DNA from: an uncultured Flavobacteriaceae bacterium
GTDB taxonomy: Bacteria; Bacteroidota; Bacteroidia; Flavobacteriales; Flavobacteriaceae
Length of the DNA: 25,721 nt
Reading direction: 5' to 3'
Assembly (NCBI GenBank): GCA_945788155.1
Contig: CALZKX010000114.1
Span: forward strand, 1 to 25,721
The number at the start of each line of letters is the position of its first letter. Position 1 is the stretch's first letter. The position numbers and the translations under genes are program-made. Below the pieces are notes generated by a model that had not been told where the DNA came from, did no database searches, and saw only the letters and a list, made by a program, of their open reading frames with translations. This document shows positions 1-7,003 of the stretch, one piece after another.

Positions 1-21
1 CATCATTTTAATCACCTGTAA
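1..21 (+). CDS. sdhC: C-terminal end of a probable SdhC (partial)
   Basis: Frame 1 reads six codons (H-H-F-N-H-L) followed by TAA, ending 11 bases before the sdhA start. In Bacteroidota the B-type succinate dehydrogenase operon is ordered sdhC-sdhA-sdhB, so an upstream gene ending here is most simply the membrane cytochrome b subunit. Only six residues are visible and none is diagnostic, so the call rests on gene order. Confidence 0.45.
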   Translation, partial: HHFNHL

Positions 22-32
22 TATTTTAAACT

Positions 33-2048
33 ATGAGTGTTTTAAATTCAAAAGTACCTAAGGGTCCAATTAAAGACAAATGGACAACTTATAAAGATAA
101 AATCGATTTAGTAAACCCTGCCAACAAGCGTCATATAGACATTATTGTGGTTGGCACAGGTTTAGCTGGAGGTTCTGCTGCTGCAACCTTGGCAGAATTA
201 GGATATAATGTAAAAGCGTTTTGCTATCAAGACTCCCCAAGACGTGCACACTCAATTGCTGCGCAAGGAGGTATAAATGCTGCCAAAAATTACATGGGAG
301 ATGGCGATTCTAATTATCGCTTATTTTATGATACTGTAAAAGGTGGCGATTACCGTTCGCGTGAAGCAAACGTGTATCGTTTAGCAGAAGTGTCTGGAAA
401 TATTATTGACCAATGTGTGGCACAAGGCGTACCTTTTGCTCGTGATTATGGTGGATTACTTGACAACCGTTCATTTGGTGGTGTTCTAGTTTCCAGAACT
501 TTTTATGCCAAAGGACAAACAGGGCAACAATTATTGCTTGGAGCATACTCGGCAATGAATAGACAAATTGCTCGTGGGAAAATTCAAATGTACAATCGTC
601 ATGAAATGTTGGACGTTGTAAAGGTCGGTGGCAAAGCTAGAGGGATTATTGCTCGTGATTTAATTACTGGAAAAATAGAAAGACATTCAGCTCACGCAGT
701 TGTAATTGCTTCTGGAGGTTATGGAAATGTGTATTTCCTATCAACGAATGCAATGGGAAGTAATGCTACTGCTGCCTGGAAAATTCATAAAAAAGGAGCG
801 TTTTTTGCAAACCCTTGCTATACACAAATTCACCCAACATGTATTCCGCGTTCAGGAGATTATCAGTCTAAATTAACATTGATGTCTGAATCGCTTCGTA
901 ACGATGGACGTATTTGGGTGCCAAAAAACATGGACGATGTAATGGCAATTCGTGAAGGTCGAAAAAAACCAACCGAATTAACTGAAGATGAAAGAGACTA
1001 TTATTTAGAGCGTCGTTATCCAGCCTTTGGCAACTTAGTGCCTCGTGATGTTGCCTCAAGAGCTGCTAAAGAACGCTGTGATGCTGGCTATGGCGTAAAC
1101 GCAACAGGTGAAGCTGTATATTTAGATTTTGCCTCAGCTATAGAGCGTTATGGGAAAGAACAAGCTAAAATTCATGGGATTTCAAATCCTTCCGAAGAAA
1201 AAATATATAAACTAGGTCAAGCTATCGTTGAAGCTAAATACGGTAATTTATTCCAAATGTATGAGAAAATTGTTGATGAGAATCCATACAAAACACCAAT
1301 GATGATTTATCCAGCAACCCATTACACAATGGGAGGTGTTTGGGTAGATTATAACTTAATGACAACCGTTGATGGTTTGTATTGTATTGGAGAAGCTAAC
1401 TTCTCAGATCATGGCGCAAACCGTTTAGGAGCTTCGGCTTTAATGCAAGGCTTAGCAGATGGTTACTTTGTGTTACCTTATACAATAGGAGATTATTTAG
1501 CCGATGATATTAGAACTGGGGAAATTTCAACCGATACAAAAGAATTTGAAGACGCTGAAAAAGAAGTAACTGATAGAATTAACTTCTTTATGAACAACAA
1601 CGGAACAAAATCGGTTGATCACTTTCACAAAAGGCTTGGAAAAGTAATGTGGGACAAAGTAGGGATGGCACGTAATGAAAAAGGCTTAAAAGAAGCCATG
1701 GTCGAGATTAAGCAAATTCGAGAAGAATTCTGGAAAGACGTAAAAGTCCCAGGTGATGCTAACGAGATGAACCCTGAATTAGAAAAAGCTGGTCGTGTCG
1801 CAGATTTTCTTGAACTTGGAGAGTTATTTGCTAAAGATGCTCTAATGCGTGAAGAATCTTGCGGTGGACACTTTAGGGAAGAATCCGTAGAGCTTGATGG
1901 CGAACAAAAAGGCGAAGCGAAACGTAACGATAAAGATTACGCTTTTGTGGCTGCTTGGGAATATAAAGGAGAGCCTGTAGATGCCGTTTTGCATAAAGAA
2001 GAATTAGATTTTAAAGATATTGAATTGAAGCAACGTAGTTATAAATAG
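33..2048 (+). CDS. sdhA: Succinate dehydrogenase / fumarate reductase flavoprotein subunit SdhA
   Basis: This is the catalytic FAD subunit of respiratory complex II. It oxidises succinate to fumarate in the TCA cycle on the cytoplasmic face of the inner membrane. The 671-residue length is usual for the B-type (Bacteroidota/epsilonproteobacterial) subfamily. The dinucleotide-binding glycine motif GTGLAGG is at residues 41-47. The segment RAHSIAAQGG (71-80) carries His73, expected to hold FAD covalently. The substrate-site segments QIHPT, HYTMGG and RLGASAL are all present. The ATG at 33 is well placed after the upstream stop. The stop codon lies inside a 16-bp tandem duplication (2035-2066). 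Normally sdhB follows within a few tens of bases, but here 516 bp containing an S23-protein cassette intervene. Confidence 0.97.
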   Translation: MSVLNSKVPKGPIKDKWTTYKDKIDLVNPANKRHIDIIVVGTGLAGGSAAATLAELGYNVKAFCYQDSPRRAHSIAAQGGINAAKNYMGDGDSNYRLFYDTVKGGDYRSREANVYRLAEVSGNIIDQCVAQGVPFARDYGGLLDNRSFGGVLVSRTFYAKGQTGQQLLLGAYSAMNRQIARGKIQMYNRHEMLDVVKVGGKARGIIARDLITGKIERHSAHAVVIASGGYGNVYFLSTNAMGSNATAAWKIHKKGAFFANPCYTQIHPTCIPRSGDYQSKLTLMSESLRNDGRIWVPKNMDDVMAIREGRKKPTELTEDERDYYLERRYPAFGNLVPRDVASRAAKERCDAGYGVNATGEAVYLDFASAIERYGKEQAKIHGISNPSEEKIYKLGQAIVEAKYGNLFQMYEKIVDENPYKTPMMIYPATHYTMGGVWVDYNLMTTVDGLYCIGEANFSDHGANRLGASALMQGLADGYFVLPYTIGDYLADDIRTGEISTDTKEFEDAEKEVTDRINFFMNNNGTKSVDHFHKRLGKVMWDKVGMARNEKGLKEAMVEIKQIREEFWKDVKVPGDANEMNPELEKAGRVADFLELGELFAKDALMREESCGGHFREESVELDGEQKGEAKRNDKDYAFVAAWEYKGEPVDAVLHKEELDFKDIELKQRSYK

Positions 2049-2066
2049 TTGTAGTTATAAATAGTT
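2035..2066 (+). repeat. Perfect 16-bp tandem duplication across the sdhA stop codon
   Basis: The 16-mer gtagttataaatagtt occurs twice head to tail, at 2035-2050 and 2051-2066. The first copy contains the last codons and the TAG stop of sdhA, so the protein end is unaffected. It directly abuts the octamer-repeat array of the S23 cassette and may be a scar of its insertion or of replication slippage. Confidence 0.85.
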
Positions 2067-2102
2067 ATTGAGTTATTGGTTATTAAGTTATTAAGTTATT
2101 AA
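2063..2102 (+). repeat. Left octamer array of the S23 cassette
   Basis: Five near-identical units of a 7-8 bp motif (gttatt plus a variable purine pair) run from 2063 to 2102. The last three units are exact gttattaa copies at 2079-2102. Positions 2071-2092 match the reverse complement of 2520-2541 in 21 of 22 bases, so the arrays can form a long-range stem enclosing the S23 gene. Positions 2086-2103 also recur as an imperfect direct repeat (16 of 18) at 2486-2503, right after the S23 stop codon. Confidence 0.85.
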
Positions 2103-2107
2103 GTGAA

Positions 2108-2485
2108 GTGGGTAATTTTAAATCATTTGAAGAATTGGCTTGTTGGAAAGAGGCTAGAAATTTAAGATTATTCGTAAAAACCAATATCATAACTAAGCTC
2201 CCTAATAGCGAAAGATTTGCTTTAATTGATCAAATTAAACGTTCATCTCGTTCTGTTGGAAATAACATTTCTGAAGGTTATGGAAGATTTCATTTTCAAG
2301 AGAACATTCAGTTTTGTAGAATAGCTAGAGGTTCCTTATTTGAAACTTTAGATCATGGAATTATAGCTTTTGATGAAGGCTATATTTCCGAAGAAAATTT
2401 AAATGAATTAAGAAACATACATAATAAAACCCTTTTGATTCTAAATGGATACATTAAGTATTTAATGAATCAGAAAGCAAAATAA
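2108..2485 (+). CDS. Four-helix-bundle protein of the S23 / 23S rRNA intervening-sequence family
   Basis: A 125-residue protein with the family signature: an N-terminal FKSFEELACWKEARNL, then the central pair QIKRSSRSVGNNISEGYGR and ARGSLFETLDH. Homologues are encoded in intervening sequences of 23S rRNA genes and as free-standing genes in many Bacteroidota. They form four-helix bundles (Avd of diversity-generating retroelements is related), but their cellular role is not established. The GTG start at 2108 is chosen because it gives the family N-terminus. No ATG is in frame until near the C-terminus, and an in-frame stop lies at 2084-2086. The gene sits between sdhA and sdhB on the same strand, bracketed by inverted octamer arrays. 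It is therefore probably co-transcribed with sdh as a mobile or recently mobile insertion. Confidence 0.88.
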   Translation: MGNFKSFEELACWKEARNLRLFVKTNIITKLPNSERFALIDQIKRSSRSVGNNISEGYGRFHFQENIQFCRIARGSLFETLDHGIIAFDEGYISEENLNELRNIHNKTLLILNGYIKYLMNQKAK

Positions 2486-2504
2486 AGTTGTTAAGTTAAT
2501 AAGA

Positions 2505-2530
2505 ATTTAGTTATAGAAGAATAACTAAAT
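2505..2530 (+). repeat. Perfect 10-bp hairpin downstream of the S23 gene
   Basis: The arms atttagttat (2505-2514) and ataactaaat (2521-2530) are exact reverse complements around a 6-base loop (agaaga). The right arm belongs to the inverted octamer array, so this local hairpin would compete with the long-range stem between 2071-2092 and 2520-2541. Confidence 0.7.
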
Positions 2531-2558
2531 AACCAATAACTAAATAACCAAATAACTT
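2520..2558 (+). repeat. Right octamer array of the S23 cassette (inverted orientation)
   Basis: Five units of the aataac motif (7-8 bp each) run from 2520 to 2558, in inverted orientation relative to the left array at 2063-2102. The array ends six bases before the sdhB start codon, so the sdhB leader is now made of cassette sequence. A stem formed with the left array would lie immediately upstream of sdhB. Confidence 0.85.
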
Positions 2559-2564
2559 ATAAAA

Positions 2565-3308
2565 ATGAATCTAACACTTAAAATTTGGAGACAAAAAGAC
2601 TCAAATGCAAAGGGTCAAATGGTCGATTATAAAGTTACAGATATTTCGGAGCACATGTCTTTTCTAGAAATGATGGATGTTTTGAATGAGCAATTGGTTA
2701 ATTCTGGTGACGAGCCAGTAGCCTTCGATCATGATTGCCGTGAAGGTATATGTGGTATGTGTTCTATGTACATTAATGGAGAAGCTCATGGGCCAGATCG
2801 AGGTATTACGACCTGCCAATTACACATGCGTATGTTTAAAGATGGCGACACTATTACTATAGAGCCATTTAGGGCAAAAGCATTTCCTGTTATAAAAGAT
2901 TTAGTTGTAGATAGAATGGCTTTTGAGCGCATTCAACAAGCTGGTGGTTATATTTCGGTAAACACTTCTGGAAATACACAAGACGCTAATGGAATTCCAA
3001 TTTCAAAGCATGCAGCCGATGAAGCTATGGATGCAGCCACTTGTATTGGCTGTGGAGCTTGTGTTGCAACCTGTAAAAACTCTTCTGCCATGTTGTTTGT
3101 TGGTGCTAAAGTATCTCAATACGCTTTATTGCCACAAGGGCAAATTGAAGCTGTAGATCGTGTTAAAAACATGGTTGCTCAAATGGATGCCGAAGGTTTT
3201 GGTAACTGTACTAATACTGGAGCTTGCGAAATAGAATGCCCTAAAGGCATTTCATTAGAAAACATTGCACGCATGAATAGAGAGTTAATGAAAGCCCATT
3301 TAAAATAG
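2565..3308 (+). CDS. sdhB: Succinate dehydrogenase / fumarate reductase iron-sulfur subunit SdhB
   Basis: This subunit passes electrons from SdhA FAD to the membrane quinone site of SdhC. All cluster ligands are visible in the 247 residues. The N-terminal plant-type ferredoxin domain has C58, C63, C66 and C84 for [2Fe-2S]. In the C-terminal domain C160, C163, C166 and C225 are placed for [4Fe-4S], and C170, C215 and C221 for [3Fe-4S]. The ATG at 2565 gives the normal family N-terminus. It is the last gene of the sdh operon, and a palindromic repeat with a T-run follows at 3341-3477. Its separation from sdhA by the S23 cassette could lower or uncouple its expression relative to sdhA; that is inference. 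Confidence 0.97.
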   Translation: MNLTLKIWRQKDSNAKGQMVDYKVTDISEHMSFLEMMDVLNEQLVNSGDEPVAFDHDCREGICGMCSMYINGEAHGPDRGITTCQLHMRMFKDGDTITIEPFRAKAFPVIKDLVVDRMAFERIQQAGGYISVNTSGNTQDANGIPISKHAADEAMDAATCIGCGACVATCKNSSAMLFVGAKVSQYALLPQGQIEAVDRVKNMVAQMDAEGFGNCTNTGACEIECPKGISLENIARMNRELMKAHLK

Positions 3309-3340
3309 GTCAAAACATTTTTATATAATTAACAGCATAG

Positions 3341-3470
3341 AGGCTGTCTAAAAAGTAATAAAGAACTCTAATTTGTCATCTTGAGTACAGTCGAAGAATC
3401 TTAAATATAAGTATGTTAGATATTTTGACTACGCTCAATATAACACTGAAAATTACTTTTTAAACAGCCT
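3341..3470. repeat. 130-bp palindromic dispersed repeat, copy 1 (possible sdh terminator)
   Basis: The terminal inverted repeats at 3341-3359 and 3452-3470 match in 18 of 19 bases. Inside them a second inverted repeat pairs 3375-3401 with 3418-3444 around a 16-base loop. A second copy with the same architecture lies at 13054-13185, and 38 consecutive bases (3388-3425 versus 13102-13139) are identical. A T-run follows at 3471-3476, so the outer stem could also end sdhB transcription. The design resembles non-coding REP/MITE-like repeats. No target duplication was seen. Confidence 0.8.
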
Positions 3471-3478
3471 TTTTTTAT

Positions 3479-3486
3479 TAGCTTTG
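3479..3486 (+). promoter_or_regulatory. Candidate -7 promoter box for the M28 peptidase gene
   Basis: TAGCTTTG matches the Bacteroidota -7 consensus TAnnTTTG and lies 19 bases before the ATG at 3506. No convincing TTG at the -33 position was found, so this is a candidate only. Confidence 0.35.
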
Positions 3487-3505
3487 GTTTCCAAAAAAAA
3501 ACCAA

Positions 3506-4453
3506 ATGAGATTAAAACTTTATTCCCTTGTATTAATTACTTTACTCGCTTTTTCTTGCAAAGGTCAACCTAACCAAACAACAAAAGAAACTGAAACACT
3601 AGAAAAAACAGTTCAATTATTTGACTCGAATGCACTTTTAGAACGTGTTAGGTTTCTGTCCTTAGACTCATTAGAAGGAAGAAAAACTGGTTCAAAAGGA
3701 GGGTTAATAGCAAGAGAATATTTAATAAGCCAGTTTAAAAAACATGGTATTGCTCCTTTATTGGATAATTATGAACAACTTTTTAGTTTTGAAGGTCGTC
3801 GAGATAAAAAAGTCTATAAAGGTGCTAATGTTTTGGGCATCATTAATGGCACTGCACACACTAAAAAATGCATTGTAATTTCAGCACATTACGATCATGT
3901 TGGTGTTAACAATGGTGAAATTTTTAATGGTGCTGACGATGATGCTTCAGGTACTAGCGCACTATTCGCTTTGGCTGAATATTTTAAAAACAACCCTCCA
4001 AAACACTCAATTGTAATCGCAGCATTTGATGCCGAAGAAATAGGCTTACAAGGAGCCTCTCACTTTTTAAAAGCCAATACCTTACCTAAAGATCAAATTG
4101 TTATGAACATTAATTTGGACATGATTAGCCGTAACGATGATAATGAATTGTATGTGGTTGGAACCAATCTTTACAAACAACTGCAACCAGCAATTGAAGG
4201 CTTGAAATTACCAGAAAATTTCAAACTATTAACTGGCCATGATGGATTAGATGGCAAACAAAACTGGACGTTCTCATCTGATCATGGACCATTTCACCGC
4301 CAAAATATTCCGTTTTTATATTTTGGTGCCGAAGACCATAAAGATTACCACAAACCAACCGACGATTTTGAAAATATTCAACCAGGATTTTTTGTAAAAG
4401 CTGTAACTGCTGTTATTGCTGTGCTTGAGAAGGTAGATGAGATGAGTTTTTAG
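3506..4453 (+). CDS. M28-family zinc metallopeptidase, lipoprotein
   Basis: A 315-residue exported aminopeptidase-like enzyme of the M28 (PA/Vps10-type) family. A signal sequence ends in the lipobox LAFSC with C18, so it should be lipid-anchored in the envelope. The co-catalytic zinc ligands are visible as H128/D130 in SAHYDHVG, an aspartate in NGADDDASG (143-149), the glutamate pair E177/E178 in DAEEIGLQG, D205 in INLDMISR, and H282 in DYHKPTDD. It probably trims N-terminal residues from peptides; the substrate cannot be read from sequence. It stands alone between the palindromic repeat and the aminotransferase gene. The bases just upstream (3483-3490 and 3499-3506) could form an 8-bp hairpin reaching the A of the start codon. 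Confidence 0.92.
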   Translation: MRLKLYSLVLITLLAFSCKGQPNQTTKETETLEKTVQLFDSNALLERVRFLSLDSLEGRKTGSKGGLIAREYLISQFKKHGIAPLLDNYEQLFSFEGRRDKKVYKGANVLGIINGTAHTKKCIVISAHYDHVGVNNGEIFNGADDDASGTSALFALAEYFKNNPPKHSIVIAAFDAEEIGLQGASHFLKANTLPKDQIVMNINLDMISRNDDNELYVVGTNLYKQLQPAIEGLKLPENFKLLTGHDGLDGKQNWTFSSDHGPFHRQNIPFLYFGAEDHKDYHKPTDDFENIQPGFFVKAVTAVIAVLEKVDEMSF

Positions 4454-4528
4454 TAAAAATGAAGATTGTTTAACCAAAAATCACAAACTATATAAAAATT
4501 GTGTAATTTTCGGTTTATAACATTTTGT

Positions 4529-5674
4529 ATGAACCACCAATCGAAACTTCCAAATTTAGAAACCACGATTTTTTCGGTTATGAGTGCATTGGCACATAAA
4601 CACAAGGCTATAAATTTATCGCAAGGTTTTCCAGATTTTAAAGGCGACCAAAAATTAATTGACCTCGTTTCTGCCAAAATAAATGCAGGTTATAATTATT
4701 ATGCACCAATGCCTGGAGTTTTTAAGTTACGCGAAGCCATAGCCAAAAAATACGATACCCTTTACTGTTCTAGCTATCATCCAGAAAACGAAATTACGGT
4801 TACAGCAGGTGCAACACAAGCAATTTATACTGCAATTACTGCATTTATAAGACCTAGAGACGAAGTAATTGTATTTCGCCCTGCGTACGATTGTTATATT
4901 CCTTCAATTGAATTAAACGGTGGAAAAGCCATTTCAATACAACTACATAAACCAACGTATGCGATTGATTGGGATGAGGTTGCGTTGGCAATTAATGATA
5001 ACACAAAAATGATTATCATTAATACGCCTCACAATCCAAGTGGTACTGTATTTTCAGAAGAAGACATGCTTCAATTACAAAAATTAACCAACAACACAAA
5101 TATCATTGTTTTAAGCGACGAGGTCTATGAACATATTATTTTTGATGACGAAAAACACCAAAGCGTTTGTTTATTTCCTAGTTTAAAATCACGTAGTTTT
5201 ATTACGGCTTCTTTTGGTAAAACGTTTCATAATACGGGTTGGAAAATAGGCTATTGTTGCGCTCCAAAATCGTTAATGGATGAGTTTGTAAAAGTACATC
5301 AGTTTAATGTGTTTAGCGTAAACCATCCAATACAATTAGCCTTAGCAGACTATTTAGAAGAGCCAAATCATTATCTAGAACTTTCTGGTTTTTTTCAACA
5401 AAAAAGAGATCTGTTCCTCAACTTGATTAAAGGCTCTCGGTTTACTTTTAAGCCCTCAAAAGGCACTTATTTTCAAGCGTTGGATTATTCAAACATTTCG
5501 GAAGAAAACGATTATGATTTAGCGATAAAACTTACCAGAGAAAACGGTATTGCATCCATTCCAATTTCGGTGTTCAATAAAGATAAGTTAGATGAAAAAA
5601 TGCTGCGTTTTTGTTTTGCAAAAACCGACGATACTTTAAAAAGAGGTGCTGAAATTTTATGTAATGTTTTTTAG
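4529..5674 (+). CDS. PLP-dependent methionine/glutamine-type aminotransferase (YbdL-like)
   Basis: A 381-residue fold-type I aminotransferase. It resembles the YbdL / kynurenine aminotransferase / glutamine transaminase K group through NLSQGFPDF (29-37) and YYAPMPGV (57-64). NTPHNPSG (165-172) carries the conserved N169. The DEVY segment (197-200) and SFGKTF, with the Schiff-base Lys231, complete the PLP site. Expected reaction: transamination of methionine or glutamine with a 2-oxo acid, for example 4-methylthio-2-oxobutanoate. The ATG at 4529 is chosen over the upstream TTG at 4499, which adds ten unconserved residues. The stop codon TAG (5672-5674) lies within the left end of the MITE-like element. 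Before insertion the frame would have read TAA one codon earlier, so the protein gained a terminal Phe. Confidence 0.9.
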   Translation: MNHQSKLPNLETTIFSVMSALAHKHKAINLSQGFPDFKGDQKLIDLVSAKINAGYNYYAPMPGVFKLREAIAKKYDTLYCSSYHPENEITVTAGATQAIYTAITAFIRPRDEVIVFRPAYDCYIPSIELNGGKAISIQLHKPTYAIDWDEVALAINDNTKMIIINTPHNPSGTVFSEEDMLQLQKLTNNTNIIVLSDEVYEHIIFDDEKHQSVCLFPSLKSRSFITASFGKTFHNTGWKIGYCCAPKSLMDEFVKVHQFNVFSVNHPIQLALADYLEEPNHYLELSGFFQQKRDLFLNLIKGSRFTFKPSKGTYFQALDYSNISEENDYDLAIKLTRENGIASIPISVFNKDKLDEKMLRFCFAKTDDTLKRGAEILCNVF

Positions 5675-5847
5675 TACATGACAAAAACTCAGAATAGAAC
5701 TATAAACTGCACACATATAGAATATTACGGTTTTTTAGCTGCGTAGACCTCACAGGTTTTGAAAACCTGTGAGGTCTTTGTTATCCTGAAAATTGCGAGT
5801 AATTTATTTCTTAAAAATATTTTTTGTCATGTACTTAAGTAATGTTT
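5661..5847. mobile_element. MITE-like element with 18-bp inverted repeats and 9-bp target duplication
   Basis: Terminal inverted repeats at 5670-5687 and 5821-5838 match in 17 of 18 bases, with an exact 15-base core. They are flanked directly by the 9-bp direct repeat gtaatgttt (5661-5669 and 5839-5847), the pattern of a target-site duplication. The 169-bp core has no reading frame and contains a perfect palindrome at 5745-5777. Removing the core and one 9-mer restores an in-frame TAA for the aminotransferase, overlapping by two bases the stop of the convergent hydrolase gene. This supports a true insertion. It must have been moved in trans; no transposase is in the window. Confidence 0.8.
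5745..5777. terminator. Perfect 33-base palindrome, likely bidirectional terminator
   Basis: Two exactly complementary 16-base arms surround a single central G (5761). The left arm begins agacctcacagg and the right arm ends cctgtgaggtct. The hairpin lies between two convergent genes inside the MITE-like element and could terminate transcription from both sides, although only short T-runs follow. From memory, very similar palindromes are scattered through many Bacteroidota genomes; I could not check this here. Confidence 0.65.
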
Positions 5848-7003
5848 AATTAAAACTATTTTCAACTTTTTTCATAAACTCATCAATTTTAGAAGGCTCT
5901 AACCATCTTGTAACTACCACAAGATTTTGTTCTTTATCAATCACAATAAAATTACCGCCAAAACCAGCTGCGTAAAAAATATTTTCAGACAGTCCTTCCC
6001 AATGCCTGCTCCCTTTCCTGTTCAACCACCACATATAGCCATAATTAGTATTTGGTTTGGAAGGTATTGTGGCTTTTTTAATCCAAGATTCACTTATAAG
6101 TTGTTTATCTTTCCACTTACCATTGTTTAAAAACAACAATCCAAATCTTGCCATATCTTCTGCCGAAATAAATATCCCTCCTCCAGAGTGTCCACCACCA
6201 GTAACCGATTTCATTTTTATCCCATCAATCACTGTCCAAGCATTATCATAGCCAAACCATCGCCAAGTGGTTGAAGCTCCTATTGGACCCATAATATGTT
6301 CTTTTAAAACTTGTGGCACAGGTTGTCGCCAAACATGAGTTAGCGAATATGCTAATACATTTACACGAACATCGTTATATTCCATAACCGTTCCGGGTTC
6401 TTTTAATTCCCTAAATTTCCAATCGTCAATATCGCCTTTTCGAGGTGGTCTATCGGCCCAATCTTTTCCTCCCCAGAGTTCTCCAGACCAATCGGAATTT
6501 TGTTGCAATAAATGTTCCCAAGTAATTTTACTGTTATGATTTCCCCTAAAAGTGCCATCCCAAATGTAGTTTGCGACTTTGTCATGGGTATTGGCAATTA
6601 ATTTATTATCGTAAGCTAAACCTGCAACTGTAGATAAAAAGCTTTTGGTAACACTAAAGGTCATATCCACACGCTTGGTGTCTCCCCATTTTGCGACGAT
6701 ATAGCCATTTTTTAATATCATTCCTGCAGATCCTCCTCTCTTTTTGGTTGGACCCAAAATTTCATGGAATGGCTCTCGTGAAAATCCTTTTAAAATAGCA
6801 ATTCTTAAATCTTTTGATCCTAAATATTCGTTATTAACAGCAAATGCTACAGCGTCATCCAATGCCATTGAATTGATATTGAAATCAGTCGGTGCTTTTT
6901 CTTGCCATTCAGCATTTTTTTCTGGAAAATATCTGATTTCTTGAGAAATACCAGTATTGATAAATATTACTGTAAAAACAACTGATAGAAGATAATTTTT
7001 CAT
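5846..7003 (-). CDS. Beta-lactamase-fold serine hydrolase (class C / EstB-like), secreted
   Basis: A 385-residue protein of the serine beta-lactamase-like (Pfam Beta-lactamase) superfamily. An N-terminal signal peptide appears to end near SQE (residues 20-22), so the enzyme should be exported. The catalytic SxxK motif is S117-V-T-K120. A YND triplet (209-211) stands where the Tyr-x-Asn motif is expected. GGGHSGGG near the C-terminus occupies the place of the KTG-type motif. Family members include esterases, D-aminopeptidases and penicillin-binding-like enzymes, so antibiotic resistance should not be assumed. It converges on the aminotransferase gene, and its stop codon lies in the right target duplication of the MITE-like element. 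Confidence 0.88.
   Translation of the reverse strand: MKNYLLSVVFTVIFINTGISQEIRYFPEKNAEWQEKAPTDFNINSMALDDAVAFAVNNEYLGSKDLRIAILKGFSREPFHEILGPTKKRGGSAGMILKNGYIVAKWGDTKRVDMTFSVTKSFLSTVAGLAYDNKLIANTHDKVANYIWDGTFRGNHNSKITWEHLLQQNSDWSGELWGGKDWADRPPRKGDIDDWKFRELKEPGTVMEYNDVRVNVLAYSLTHVWRQPVPQVLKEHIMGPIGASTTWRWFGYDNAWTVIDGIKMKSVTGGGHSGGGIFISAEDMARFGLLFLNNGKWKDKQLISESWIKKATIPSKPNTNYGYMWWLNRKGSRHWEGLSENIFYAAGFGGNFIVIDKEQNLVVVTRWLEPSKIDEFMKKVENSFN

Noticed and set aside
2108..2485. The four-helix-bundle protein could be Avd of a diversity-generating retroelement.
   Set aside because: No reverse transcriptase, template repeat or variable repeat is in the window; the inverted-array layout fits the intervening-sequence type better.
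2063..2558. Short repeats beside a small gene might be a CRISPR array or an integron cassette.
   Set aside because: The units are 7-8 bp with almost no spacer, lie in opposite orientation on the two sides, and there is no cas gene, integrase or attC-like structure.
4499..4528. Upstream TTG start for the aminotransferase.
   Set aside because: It adds ten residues not expected in the family; the ATG at 4529 gives the usual N-terminus.
5846..7003. Reading the beta-lactamase-fold protein as an antibiotic-resistance gene.
   Set aside because: The family is broad and the motifs (SVTK, YND, HSG) fit esterase/peptidase-like members; nothing points to beta-lactam hydrolysis.
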